From Rheinheimera sp. 4Y26 (GTDB taxonomy: Bacteria; Pseudomonadota; Gammaproteobacteria; Enterobacterales; Alteromonadaceae): DNA of 64,000 nucleotides. Under the pieces are notes generated by a model, which ran no database searches, was not told the origin of the DNA, and saw only the letters and a program-made list of their open reading frames with translations. Positions 7,370-18,479 of the stretch are shown piece by piece. Each line of letters opens with the position of its first letter. Positions within the stretch are counted from its first letter, which is position 1. A program made the position numbers and the translations under genes. Where the stretch lies: contig NZ_JAOBWS010000004.1 in the NCBI RefSeq assembly GCF_025245835.1, positions 186,001 to 250,000 on the forward strand. Reading direction: 5' to 3'.

Positions 7370-8234
7370 CGTCAGATATCTGCATTTAGCGCCTTTTTGC
7401 TTTGAAATCCGCACCGATATCAATAAAGTTGCCAATAATTTGCAGCAAATTTATGGTGATTTGTTTTCCACAACCCCAGGGGTCCCCGATTATTATCTGA
7501 CCTTGCGTTCAGGCAGCGGGCTGCGTAAATACCTGCGGCCACAAGCGCGATTTCTCGCCGATCAGCAGGAACCCTTTAAGCCAATTGACATCAATAATGG
7601 TTTTGCCTTGCTGGAATGGGGCATGAACTGGTGTATTGCCACCTCGGAAATGCGTTTTGTGATAGTGCATGCAGCCGTGCTGGCCAAAGATGGCAAAGCG
7701 GTGTTGTTCCCGGCGCCGCCAGGTTCAGGTAAAAGTACCCTCACCGCCTGGCTGGCGTTTAACGGCTGGCGTTTATTGTCGGATGAAATGGCGCTGCTTA
7801 TTCCTGGCACCAATCAGGTGATCCCTTTTGTACGCCCTATTTGCCTGAAAAACCAATCGATTGATCTTGCCCGAAATTGGTTTCCACAAGCGCGGTTCTC
7901 GACAGTGGCTAAAAACACCCATAAAGGTGATGTGGTGCATTTATCTCCGCCGGCCCAAAGTTGGCAGCAAAATACTGAGCCTGCACAAGTGGTTGCCATT
8001 GTTTTCCCAAAATATCAAAAAGTGCAGCCACTTGAAGTAACAGCCTTAAACCAGGCCCAGGCCTTTATGGCGCTGGCGGAAAATGCCTTTAATTTTAGTC
8101 TTGCCGGTAGCGAAGGATTTCACACCATAGTACAGCTGGTAGAAAATTGTCAGAATTACGAAGTTACTTACGCTGATGTGGCAGAACTGGCGGATTTTTT
8201 AGAGCAGGATGTATTGCCTTATGCACATCCATAA
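7359..8234 (+). CDS. HprK-related kinase (HprK-rel-A type)
   Basis: A 291-residue protein like the catalytic domain of HPr kinase. It carries a P-loop FPAPPGSGKST (117-127), the preceding VHAAVL strand with His104, and WRLLSDEMALL (137-147), where SDE supplies the acidic metal ligand. The N-terminal ~90 residues are not HPr-kinase-like. No HPr gene is near, so the target is probably not HPr. Related kinases in lasso-peptide clusters phosphorylate a C-terminal serine of the peptide. Overlap with the PqqD-like gene (11 nt) and with the nucleotidyltransferase gene (at least 14 nt) implies translational coupling. The fold is secure; the substrate is inferred. Confidence 0.85.
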   Translation: MTFDVRYLHLAPFCFEIRTDINKVANNLQQIYGDLFSTTPGVPDYYLTLRSGSGLRKYLRPQARFLADQQEPFKPIDINNGFALLEWGMNWCIATSEMRFVIVHAAVLAKDGKAVLFPAPPGSGKSTLTAWLAFNGWRLLSDEMALLIPGTNQVIPFVRPICLKNQSIDLARNWFPQARFSTVAKNTHKGDVVHLSPPAQSWQQNTEPAQVVAIVFPKYQKVQPLEVTALNQAQAFMALAENAFNFSLAGSEGFHTIVQLVENCQNYEVTYADVAELADFLEQDVLPYAHP

Positions 8235-9339
8235 TCTGATTATTCAGCTGTTTTTGGGCAAAGTCTCTGGCCCAATCCCACTTGAGGATTGGGCGGACAT
8301 TGTACGCATCCTGCGTGACCAACAATGTCTGGCCCGTGTCGGCTGGCGTCTGCAACGATATGGGCTTGGCTCAACACTGCCCCCTTTTGTACAAAATCAT
8401 CTGAAAAATGCTGAGCTGATTGCACAAAAACAATACCATCAGGTGCAATACGAAGCCAAATTGCTGCAATCTTTGCTGCAACCTCTCACACAACACCTGC
8501 TGTTTTTAAAGGGCGCCGCCTATTCATTACAGGACAACGCAGATGTCGGCCGTGGCCGCACCTACAGTGACATTGACCTGTTGGTGGACAAACAAAGTTT
8601 GCCCCAGATCGAACGCGAACTGTGTTTGTATGGCTTTTTCGCCGAAGATCTCGATGAATATGACCAGAAATACTACCGTGAATGGTCACATGAAATTCCG
8701 CCACTGCGTCATGGCAGCCGCGGCACTTTGCTGGATGTGCACCATAATTTATTGCCACCTATGACAGGCAGAGCGCCGGATATTCAGCTGTTTTTCAGCC
8801 ATACCCAACAAAACAGTGCTGGTTATACCGTATTCAGCCCGGCGGCGATGTTGTTACACAGCGCTATTCACTTAATGCTCAGTGAAGAAATTAAACATGG
8901 TTTTCGCGATCTGACCGACTTGTATTTAATTATTGAGCAATATCAAAGCTCTGAGTTCTGGCAAGAGTTGCTTGAGCTTGCAATCCAGACTGGTTTTGCC
9001 GGCGAGCTATTCCTTGCACTGCGCTATAACCAAATAATTCTGTTGTTGCCAGTGCCTGAGCATGTGCTAACGAGTCTGCAGCCTTATAAGCCAGGCCGGT
9101 TGCGCATGCGTCTGCTCGATTTTATTTTTATGCACAAGTTAGTGCCGCAACATCCGGCTTTTGCCAGTAGCGGCGATACCCTGGCTGATTTTTTGTTATT
9201 GCTGCGCGGCCATTACCTGAAAATGCCGTTGTGGTTGTTGTTAAAGCATCTTGGCCGTAAAGCTTACAGACAAACACTCAGCGCCTTTTTTGGCAGTAGT
9301 GTCCTTGACAAGAACACCGACCAGCATAACAAAAAGTAA
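8221..9339 (+). CDS. Nucleotidyltransferase family protein (NTP_transf_5-like)
   Basis: A 372-residue protein with the signature of the uncharacterised nucleotidyltransferase family PF14907: LLFLKGAAY (about 93-101), then GRGRTYSDIDLLVD, where SDIDLLV carries the two metal-binding aspartates, and LLDVHHNLLPP further on. The C-terminal half is helical (HSAIHLMLSEEIKHGFRDLTDLYLII). In lasso-peptide clusters a relative is reported to attach sugars to a phosphorylated peptide. ATG 8221 is 10 nt after an AGGA; ATG 8209 is the alternative. Either start overlaps the kinase gene. It is the last gene before the thi promoter. Confidence 0.8.
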   Translation: MHIHNLIIQLFLGKVSGPIPLEDWADIVRILRDQQCLARVGWRLQRYGLGSTLPPFVQNHLKNAELIAQKQYHQVQYEAKLLQSLLQPLTQHLLFLKGAAYSLQDNADVGRGRTYSDIDLLVDKQSLPQIERELCLYGFFAEDLDEYDQKYYREWSHEIPPLRHGSRGTLLDVHHNLLPPMTGRAPDIQLFFSHTQQNSAGYTVFSPAAMLLHSAIHLMLSEEIKHGFRDLTDLYLIIEQYQSSEFWQELLELAIQTGFAGELFLALRYNQIILLLPVPEHVLTSLQPYKPGRLRMRLLDFIFMHKLVPQHPAFASSGDTLADFLLLLRGHYLKMPLWLLLKHLGRKAYRQTLSAFFGSSVLDKNTDQHNKK

Positions 9340-9346
9340 ATGTAGC

Positions 9347-9376
9347 TTGAATTTAACGTAACCAAATCATTATACT
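9347..9376 (+). promoter_or_regulatory. Promoter of the thi operon
   Basis: TTGAAT (9347-9352) and TATACT (9371-9376) are separated by 18 nt. Transcription would start near 9383, right at the first pairing strand of the TPP riboswitch. Confidence 0.65.
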
Positions 9377-9384
9377 CAGCGCCA

Positions 9385-9470
9385 CTTGTCGGAGTGCCCA
9401 TTTGGGCTGAGACCGCGTAATGCGGGATCCGTTGAACCTGATCAGGCTAGAACCTGCGAAGGGAAACAAG
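9385..9470 (+). promoter_or_regulatory. TPP riboswitch (THI element)
   Basis: The thiamine pyrophosphate aptamer is clear. P1 strands CTTGT (9385-9389) and ACAAG (9466-9470) close it. Inside are CGGAGTGCC, GGGCTGAGA (pyrimidine pocket) and the pyrophosphate side AACCTGATCAGGCTAGAACC followed by GCGAAGGGA. It controls thiC and the downstream thi genes, lowering expression when TPP is plentiful. The 154-nt expression platform (9471-9624) shows no convincing intrinsic terminator. A CCTTG at 9497-9501 could compete for the 3' strand of P1. Translational or Rho-dependent control is therefore likely; this is inference. Confidence 0.95.
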
Positions 9471-9594
9471 GGTAATGTGCATTCATTTCAGAGTTGCCTT
9501 GGCTTTAAATAAAGTTTTTGGCACAGCTTTGTGCAGCGGCAGAGTTTTATCCACAGCCGTCATTACTCCAACTCACTCCAGATAAGCAATTTAA

Positions 9595-13075
<3,481 letters not shown>

Positions 13076-13085
<10 letters not shown>

Positions 13086-14086
13086 ATAACAATACTGCCG
13101 GTATGCAGCAAAAAGCTGCAGGTACGCTCAAAGACGAAGAGTTTTTATATTACAGCCGCCAGCTGCTGTTGCCGGATTGGAGTGAAACGCAGCAGCTGTT
13201 ATTAAAACAAAAAAAGCTGCTGGTGATTGGTTTGGGTGGCTTAGGCTGCCCTGCCGCTACTTATCTTTCTGGCGCTGGCGTTGGTGAGTTATGGCTTTGT
13301 GACGGCGATAAAGTGGAGCTGAGTAACCTGCCGCGCCAACCTTTGTATCGCCCCGCTGACGTTGGCCAGAATAAAGCAGAAGCCGCCAAAGCAGCCCTTC
13401 AGGCTTATAACCCCTATATACGGCTGACGGCGTTTGCTCAGTATGCTGACGAAGCCTTATTGCATCTGCTGTTACCCAAAGTGGACTTTGTGCTGGATTG
13501 CTCCGACAGTCAGGCAACAAAATTACTGCTTAACCTGTTGTGCCGGCAATATCAGAAAGCCTGGGCCGGCGCCTCTGTGGTCGCTTATCAGGGATATAGT
13601 TGGTTGATGCCACCAACGACAACAGGGGGAGCACAGAATACAGATCACAACATTCAACACAGCATTGCCCCCCCCACTGAAAACAAAGGCGCGGATCGTG
13701 CTGAAAATCAGCAGATTGCGCCTGTGATGGGTTGTCTGCTGTGTCTGGGCCAGGATCTACCTTTGACGCCTGGCGGCTGCGCCAGTCAGGGTGTTTTTGC
13801 GCCCCTGGTGGCAACGCTGGCAATGCAGCTCAGCAGTGGCGCTCTGCATTATTTGCGCGGTGCACAACAAAAAGGCTGGTTTTTACTGTATCAGCATCAG
13901 CAACAAAACTTTGTGCCTTTAACCATAACCGCAGATGAAAACTGTGCTGTTTGTCAGGGCGGCGCCCTACCAGCTTTGCCCGCTTACAGTTCTGCTGCTC
14001 AATCAAAAACACCTCAATCATCGCTGCCACCCCAAGCTTTTATCGCAGTGTGTCAACACACTGCTCAGATCACCAGGAGCTTCTGA
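13076..14086 (+). CDS. thiF: Sulfur carrier protein ThiS adenylyltransferase ThiF
   Basis: A 336-residue E1-like enzyme that adenylates the C-terminal glycine of ThiS. The dinucleotide-type loop is VIGLGGLGCPAATYLSGAGVG (about 45-64), followed by the GDKVELSNLPRQ substrate and metal region. Zinc ligands are two CXXC pairs, CLLC and CAVC. It is longer than E. coli ThiF (251) because of an inserted low-complexity segment around residues 180-215 and a C-terminal tail. The gene overlaps thiDE, and its stop overlaps the thiS start by one base. MoeB/HesA relatives are excluded by the thi context rather than by sequence. Confidence 0.92.
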
Positions 14087-14313
14087 TGCACGGACATCAA
14101 ATAATAGAACTCACCGTGAACCAACAACCTTTTGTGATTGATGCAAAGGCCACAGTGTCAGAGCTGTTAACAGCCTGGAGCGGCGAGCCTGACGGGCAGC
14201 TTCAAGTTGCGGTAGCGCTGAACCAGCAGGTAGTACCACGTAAAAAGTGGCCAACACAACAACTTCAGCATCAGGACGAGTTGCTGATATTTAATCTGGT
14301 GGCAGGAGGTTAA
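14086..14313 (+). CDS. thiS: Sulfur carrier protein ThiS
   Basis: A 75-residue ubiquitin-like sulfur carrier ending in the required Gly-Gly (LVAGG). It is adenylated by ThiF, converted to a thiocarboxylate, and donates sulfur to the thiazole. The beta-grasp pattern (IIELTVNQQPFVI, ELLTAW, VAVALNQQVVPRKKW) is clear. ATG 14086 overlaps the thiF stop by one base and has AGGAG (14075-14079) 6 nt upstream. An upstream in-frame extension to 13951 runs through thiF and is rejected. It sits directly before thiG. Confidence 0.95.
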   Translation: MHGHQIIELTVNQQPFVIDAKATVSELLTAWSGEPDGQLQVAVALNQQVVPRKKWPTQQLQHQDELLIFNLVAGG

Positions 14314-14314
14314 G

Positions 14315-15085
14315 ATGTTTGAAATCGCACAACAACAATTTTCCAGCCGATTATTGCTGGGTAGTGGCAAGTTTGCCAGTGCACAACAGATGCTGGATGC
14401 AGTTCAGGCCAGTGGTACAGAGATGGTCACGCTGGCACTAAAACGGCTAAAGCCAGGCCAGGCTTCTGCTGATTTAGTGACGCCACTGCAGCAGGCAGGA
14501 GTGCGGTTATTACCCAATACTTCAGGCGCAGTAAATGCAAAAGAGGCGATTTTTGCTGCCGAACTTGCCCGTGAATTGCTGCAAACCAACTGGCTGAAAC
14601 TGGAAATTCACCCTGATCCCCGTTATCTGTTGCCGGATCCCCACCAAACTTTGTTAGCGGCACAAGAGCTATGCAAAAGAGGTTTTATTGTCTTGCCTTA
14701 TTGCAGCGCGGATCCGGTGCATTGTCAGGCATTACAGGATGCCGGTTGCGCCGCGGTAATGCCACTGGCATCCCCTATCGGCTCTAATCAGGGCCTGCAA
14801 AACCGCCTGATGCTGGACATTATTATCAGTCAGGCCAGGGTGCCGGTAATTATCGACGCCGGCATTGGTAAAGCCTCAGATGCCTGCGCCGCCATAGAAA
14901 TGGGCGCAACCGCAGTGCTGGTCAATACCGCCATTGCTACAGCACAAAATCCGCTGCAGGCCGCCAGCGCCTTTAAACTGGCGGTTGAAGCCGGCGCCGC
15001 AGGGTTAACAGCGCGTTTTGCTCCGGCGCAGCATGGTGCCAGCGCCACCAGCCCGGTAGAAGCATTACTGGATTATTTAACATGA
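14315..15085 (+). CDS. thiG: Thiazole synthase ThiG
   Basis: A 256-residue TIM-barrel enzyme that builds the thiazole phosphate from deoxyxylulose phosphate, ThiS-thiocarboxylate and dehydroglycine. Seen are RLLLGSGKF at the start, LKLEIHPDPRYLLPD with the Schiff-base lysine region, DAGIGKASDACAAIEMGATAVLVNTAIA, and the C-terminal phosphate-binding end. The length is standard. It begins 1 nt after thiS with GGAGG just upstream, and overlaps thiH by 4 nt. Confidence 0.97.
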   Translation: MFEIAQQQFSSRLLLGSGKFASAQQMLDAVQASGTEMVTLALKRLKPGQASADLVTPLQQAGVRLLPNTSGAVNAKEAIFAAELARELLQTNWLKLEIHPDPRYLLPDPHQTLLAAQELCKRGFIVLPYCSADPVHCQALQDAGCAAVMPLASPIGSNQGLQNRLMLDIIISQARVPVIIDAGIGKASDACAAIEMGATAVLVNTAIATAQNPLQAASAFKLAVEAGAAGLTARFAPAQHGASATSPVEALLDYLT

Positions 15086-16251
15086 GTCATCATCAGGCTG
15101 AAACCGCAACTAACGGCACTGCAAGCACAACTTTTCATCATCCGCCATTTAGTGAAGTGCTGGCACACACTGATTTTGCCGCGCTGCAGTTAGTGACAGC
15201 CGATAAAACCAGAGTGTTGCAGGCGCTTTATGCCAAAACACCGGATCTGACCGATTTGGCCGTGCTGTTAAGCCCACAAGCCAAATTAATGTTGCCAGAG
15301 TTGATAGCACGCGCTGCAGAACTCACCCGGCAGCACTTTGGCGCTGCCCGGCAGTTATTTGCACCACTTTATATGTCGAACCTGTGCGCCAACGAATGCA
15401 CTTATTGTGGTTTTTCGCTAAGCCAGGCGGTAAAGCGGCGGGTGTTAAACAGCGATGAGCTTATGCAGGAAGCCATGGCCGTCAAATCTCTTGGCCATGA
15501 TCAGCTGCTATTGGTCACCGGCGAACATGAACGCAAAGTTGGCATGGCCTATTTTCGCCGGCAAATTCCGCTACTGCGACCCTTATTCAGCCGTCTGATG
15601 TTAGAAGTACAGCCGCTTTCAAGCATTGATTATCAGGAACTAAAACAGCTCGGCGTCGACACTGTGCTGGTTTATCAGGAAACGTATCAACCGCAGGCTT
15701 ATCAGCTTTATCATTTAAAGGGCACTAAAACTGATATGCGTTGGCGGCTTGATTGCCCGGACCGGTTGGGTGCAGCCGGATTGGACAAGATTGGCCTCGG
15801 CATTTTATTAGGCCTTGCCGACTGGCGGCTAGATGCTTTAGCGCTTGGTTTACATTTGCGCCATTTACAGCAGCACTACTGGCGCAGTCAGTATAGTGTC
15901 GCCTTTCCAAGGTTAAGACCCTGCAACGGTGGCGTTGAGCCTGCGGTACTGGTGGGTGATGCCGAACTGGTGCAGCTGTATTGTGCTTTTCGTCTTTTTG
16001 CGCCTGAGCTTGAACTAATTTTATCCACCCGGGAAAACGCCAGACTGCGTGATTTGTTATTGCCGCTGGTGATCACCAGCCTGAGTGCCGGCTCCAAAAC
16101 CCAGCCCGGCGGTTATCAGGTGGCACCAGAAGCACTGCAACAATTTAGTATTGATGATGAGCGAAGCCCGGCTGAGATGGCAAAGGTATTGACCAGCCTT
16201 GGTTTACAGCCAGTCTGGACCAACTGGCTGCCGGCTTTTGGCAGAAGTTGA
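15082..16251 (+). CDS. thiH: 2-iminoacetate synthase ThiH
   Basis: A 389-residue radical SAM tyrosine lyase that makes dehydroglycine (2-iminoacetate) for ThiG. The cluster motif is CANECTYCG, C102, C106 and C109 (CX3CX2C). Other seen parts are GHDQLLLVTGEHE, QETYQPQAY, SVAFPRLRPCNG and SAGSKTQPGGY. Use of ThiH rather than the oxygen-dependent ThiO fits an enterobacterial-type route. It is the last gene of the operon. The next gene starts 150 bp later and is not thiamine-related. Confidence 0.97.
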   Translation: MSHHQAETATNGTASTTFHHPPFSEVLAHTDFAALQLVTADKTRVLQALYAKTPDLTDLAVLLSPQAKLMLPELIARAAELTRQHFGAARQLFAPLYMSNLCANECTYCGFSLSQAVKRRVLNSDELMQEAMAVKSLGHDQLLLVTGEHERKVGMAYFRRQIPLLRPLFSRLMLEVQPLSSIDYQELKQLGVDTVLVYQETYQPQAYQLYHLKGTKTDMRWRLDCPDRLGAAGLDKIGLGILLGLADWRLDALALGLHLRHLQQHYWRSQYSVAFPRLRPCNGGVEPAVLVGDAELVQLYCAFRLFAPELELILSTRENARLRDLLLPLVITSLSAGSKTQPGGYQVAPEALQQFSIDDERSPAEMAKVLTSLGLQPVWTNWLPAFGRS

Positions 16252-16401
16252 ATAAAAGCAAAGCTGCTGATGGAAAAACCTTTGGCTTGCCGCTTTGCCC
16301 GGCCACCGCAGTAATGGTAAGAACGCCCCACTCTGGCCGTTTAAGCCTTGCTGTGGTAGCCTGTCGGCCATATTTTATTCAATCAGATCAGGACTATTCG
16401 C

Positions 16402-17781
16402 GTGTTTGCATTCATTCGCCGATCACGGCAGCGTTCATGGATTTTTGCCATCAGCATATTATTGGCCGGTTGTGTTGCACCAGCACTGTTGTTGTCTCCT
16501 CAGGGACAGCTGATGTGGGCCTTGCTCAAGCCGCTGGTTGGGCTTGATCCCAATGAAATGAACCTGCTGGAGCAACCGCTGATCAAAAACCGGATGCAAC
16601 CTTTGTTAGGCGAACATTATGACACCGCCGTCACCCTGTTAAAAACAGCCGATAAGTTACAGCAGGAAGGACCGTTATTTTATCTGGTGTCCAACCATAC
16701 TCCGATACCACAACTGGCTGAAAAAGCTGGTTTTGTCTGGAACTCAGAAACCAACCAAATGGCGGTGATGCTGGTTTCCGGTGGCGCCCCGCAGATTTTT
16801 GCTGAGCAGCTGAATAATCAGGCCGCCAAGGTGGTGCCGAGCTGGCCGGCAGATTTAGCCGACTATGCGGATCCGGTGAAGCTAAAACAAAAAGCACTGC
16901 AAAAAGCCAGCAGCGAGGCTTCAGCCCAACTTGGCCTGAGCGTACAGCAACAACAGCTTGCAGGTGCCGTACTGGGCGGTGCCAGGGTGGAAGATGTTGC
17001 CAAAGCCCAGCTCGAACAGCAAAAACAACAGCTGATCAATACCGCAACAGAGCCTGTTGCTGCCAAAGTGAATGCAGTAAAACAGCAGGTGAACGTGGTA
17101 AAAACGCAGGTAAAAGCGGCAACTGATGTGCAGGCCGCCGTAAAAACCTCTCTGGAAACAAATGTAAAAACCCAACTGCAACAGGCAGTGCAACCTGCCT
17201 TAGAGGTGGAAACACAAGTAAAAGAACAGGCACAAAGCCAGCTCGAAACTTTGGCTGAGCCTGTGACTACCCTCAAAACAGAAGCTAAAGCTGCGGTAAA
17301 TGCCCCAGTACAAACCGCGGCGCAACAAGGCCAGCAACTCAAAACTCAGGTTCAGGCCCAGCTGAAAGATGAGGCCCAAGCACAAACCAAAACGTTGACT
17401 GAACCTGTAACAGACATGAATACCCAGCTAAACACTGCTGTTGATACCAATGTAAAAACTGCTGTGCAAAGCGTGAATTCTCTCGAAGCCGCGCCTGCAA
17501 CGGGGAATGCCGACGATAATGATTTGGCAGCAGAAATGGCGGCTGAACAGGCAAGTCTGTTACAGAGCACACAACAAACCGCAGTTGCAGATAAAGCCGC
17601 CCGGTTAGATGCAGTAAATGCAGCAGTCGCCAAAGCACAGGCCGAAGTACAGACCGCCGCTACACTGCTCTCACAAGCCAATAGCCCAGCCGAAGTTGCA
17701 GCAGCCAAAGCAAAACTGGATGCCGCCAGCAAAACACTGGCTCAAGCCAAAGCTTTGCAACAACAGCTCAGCCAACCTTAA
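16402..17781 (+). CDS. Predicted lipoprotein with long repetitive helical tail
   Basis: A 459-residue protein I do not recognise. The N-terminus (RRSRQRSW, then a hydrophobic run to LLAGC) is a lipoprotein signal with Cys24; Val at +2 suggests the outer membrane. Residues ~30-155 look globular. From ~160 to the end it is almost only Ala, Gln, Lys, Thr, Val and Glu, with no Pro-breaks except three EPV marks at residues 217, 286 and 334 (TATEPVAAK, TLAEPVTTL, TLTEPVTDM). This gives long amphipathic helices or coiled coil resembling apolipoprotein-like repeats. GTG start at 16402, AGGA upstream. The function is unknown. Confidence 0.75.
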   Translation: MFAFIRRSRQRSWIFAISILLAGCVAPALLLSPQGQLMWALLKPLVGLDPNEMNLLEQPLIKNRMQPLLGEHYDTAVTLLKTADKLQQEGPLFYLVSNHTPIPQLAEKAGFVWNSETNQMAVMLVSGGAPQIFAEQLNNQAAKVVPSWPADLADYADPVKLKQKALQKASSEASAQLGLSVQQQQLAGAVLGGARVEDVAKAQLEQQKQQLINTATEPVAAKVNAVKQQVNVVKTQVKAATDVQAAVKTSLETNVKTQLQQAVQPALEVETQVKEQAQSQLETLAEPVTTLKTEAKAAVNAPVQTAAQQGQQLKTQVQAQLKDEAQAQTKTLTEPVTDMNTQLNTAVDTNVKTAVQSVNSLEAAPATGNADDNDLAAEMAAEQASLLQSTQQTAVADKAARLDAVNAAVAKAQAEVQTAATLLSQANSPAEVAAAKAKLDAASKTLAQAKALQQQLSQP

Positions 17782-17798
17782 CCAAGGCCACCATCAGC

Positions 17799-17824
17799 AA
17801 AAAGCCCGCTATTGCGGGCTTTTT
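17799..17824. terminator. Bidirectional intrinsic terminator
   Basis: AAAAAGCCCGC and GCGGGCTTTTT form an 11-bp stem around TATT. The A and T tracts let it work for the lipoprotein gene on plus and for yebG on minus. Confidence 0.9.
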
Positions 17825-17879
17825 ACCGATTTAAAGTAACTTTAACCAAAGCGTTTTTTTACTGCAATAAGCTTTAGCT

Positions 17880-18224
17880 TCAGGCTGCAACCAGGTTTAA
17901 CGCTGCAGTCGCCACGTCCTGCGGTGCTTCTGCGTCAGTTTTTACATCAGTCTGTGTTTCATTTTGCTCAGTGATTTTATCTTTTTTAACTGTTTTTGCT
18001 TTGGCACCAAGAGCCTGTAACACTTCGTCTTTATGCTGCGCTAAATACAAGGCCAGTGTTTCCTGCATCTGTTCATCCTGCAGCAGCTGACTGGCGCCAA
18101 GTAATACAAACAAGTCATCGGCCATATCCAGCATTTTGTCATAAGCATCGGCTTCGTTTTTTGCAGCAAAAGTCATTTTTTCTACTCCGTTGCGTTCAAC
18201 CACATATTTTACGATCACGGCCAT
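17880..18224 (-). CDS. yebG: YebG family SOS-induced protein
   Basis: A 114-residue protein with the YebG signature MAVIVKYVVERNGVEKMTFAAKNEADAYDKMLD in its first 33 residues, aligned along its length to E. coli YebG (96 residues). The C-terminal ~30 residues are a charged, low-complexity extension. YebG is a DNA-damage-inducible protein whose role is not settled. A near-perfect LexA box overlaps its likely promoter, so SOS control is supported by sequence. It shares a bidirectional terminator with the lipoprotein gene and is divergent from dgt. Confidence 0.92.
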   Translation of the reverse strand: MAVIVKYVVERNGVEKMTFAAKNEADAYDKMLDMADDLFVLLGASQLLQDEQMQETLALYLAQHKDEVLQALGAKAKTVKKDKITEQNETQTDVKTDAEAPQDVATAALNLVAA

Positions 18225-18286
18225 GTTGTGTTGCCTCTTGTTGTAAGAACAGGGATATTTATCCGAACTATATCCGAATTAAACGG

Positions 18287-18306
18287 TACTGGTTATTTAT
18301 ACAGTA
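18287..18306. promoter_or_regulatory. LexA box upstream of yebG
   Basis: TACTGGTTATTTATACAGTA matches the gammaproteobacterial LexA consensus at 17 of 20 positions, with both conserved ends (CTG, ACAG) present. It covers the -10 (minus TATAAA, 18296-18301) of the yebG promoter, whose -35 is TGGACA (18320-18325) at 18 nt. Confidence 0.88.
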
Positions 18307-18479
18307 TTTATAAAATCTTTGTCCAGCATTTTTTAAAAGACCTGAAACAACCCTTTGCCATGCACTGCAAACTTTCATTTAATCACTCAGTGTACTGCGC
18401 CATCCGGCTTCACTTGCAGCAGTCGCAAGCTGCTGAAAAATGACGTAGCATAAGGCACCTTTGCAGTACAGGAACTGAT

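Noticed and set aside
9518-9532. GCACAGCTTTGTGC stem in the thi leader as a terminator
   Set aside because: The stem is only 5 bp and is not directly followed by a T-tract.
13951-14085. Upstream extension of ThiS within thiF
   Set aside because: thiS starts with its own SD at 14086 and the extension is read out of frame through thiF.
16863-17342. 159-residue minus-strand frame rich in Cys, Ser and Phe
   Set aside because: It is the shadow of the repetitive lipoprotein gene; its composition follows from the repeat codons and it lacks an SD.
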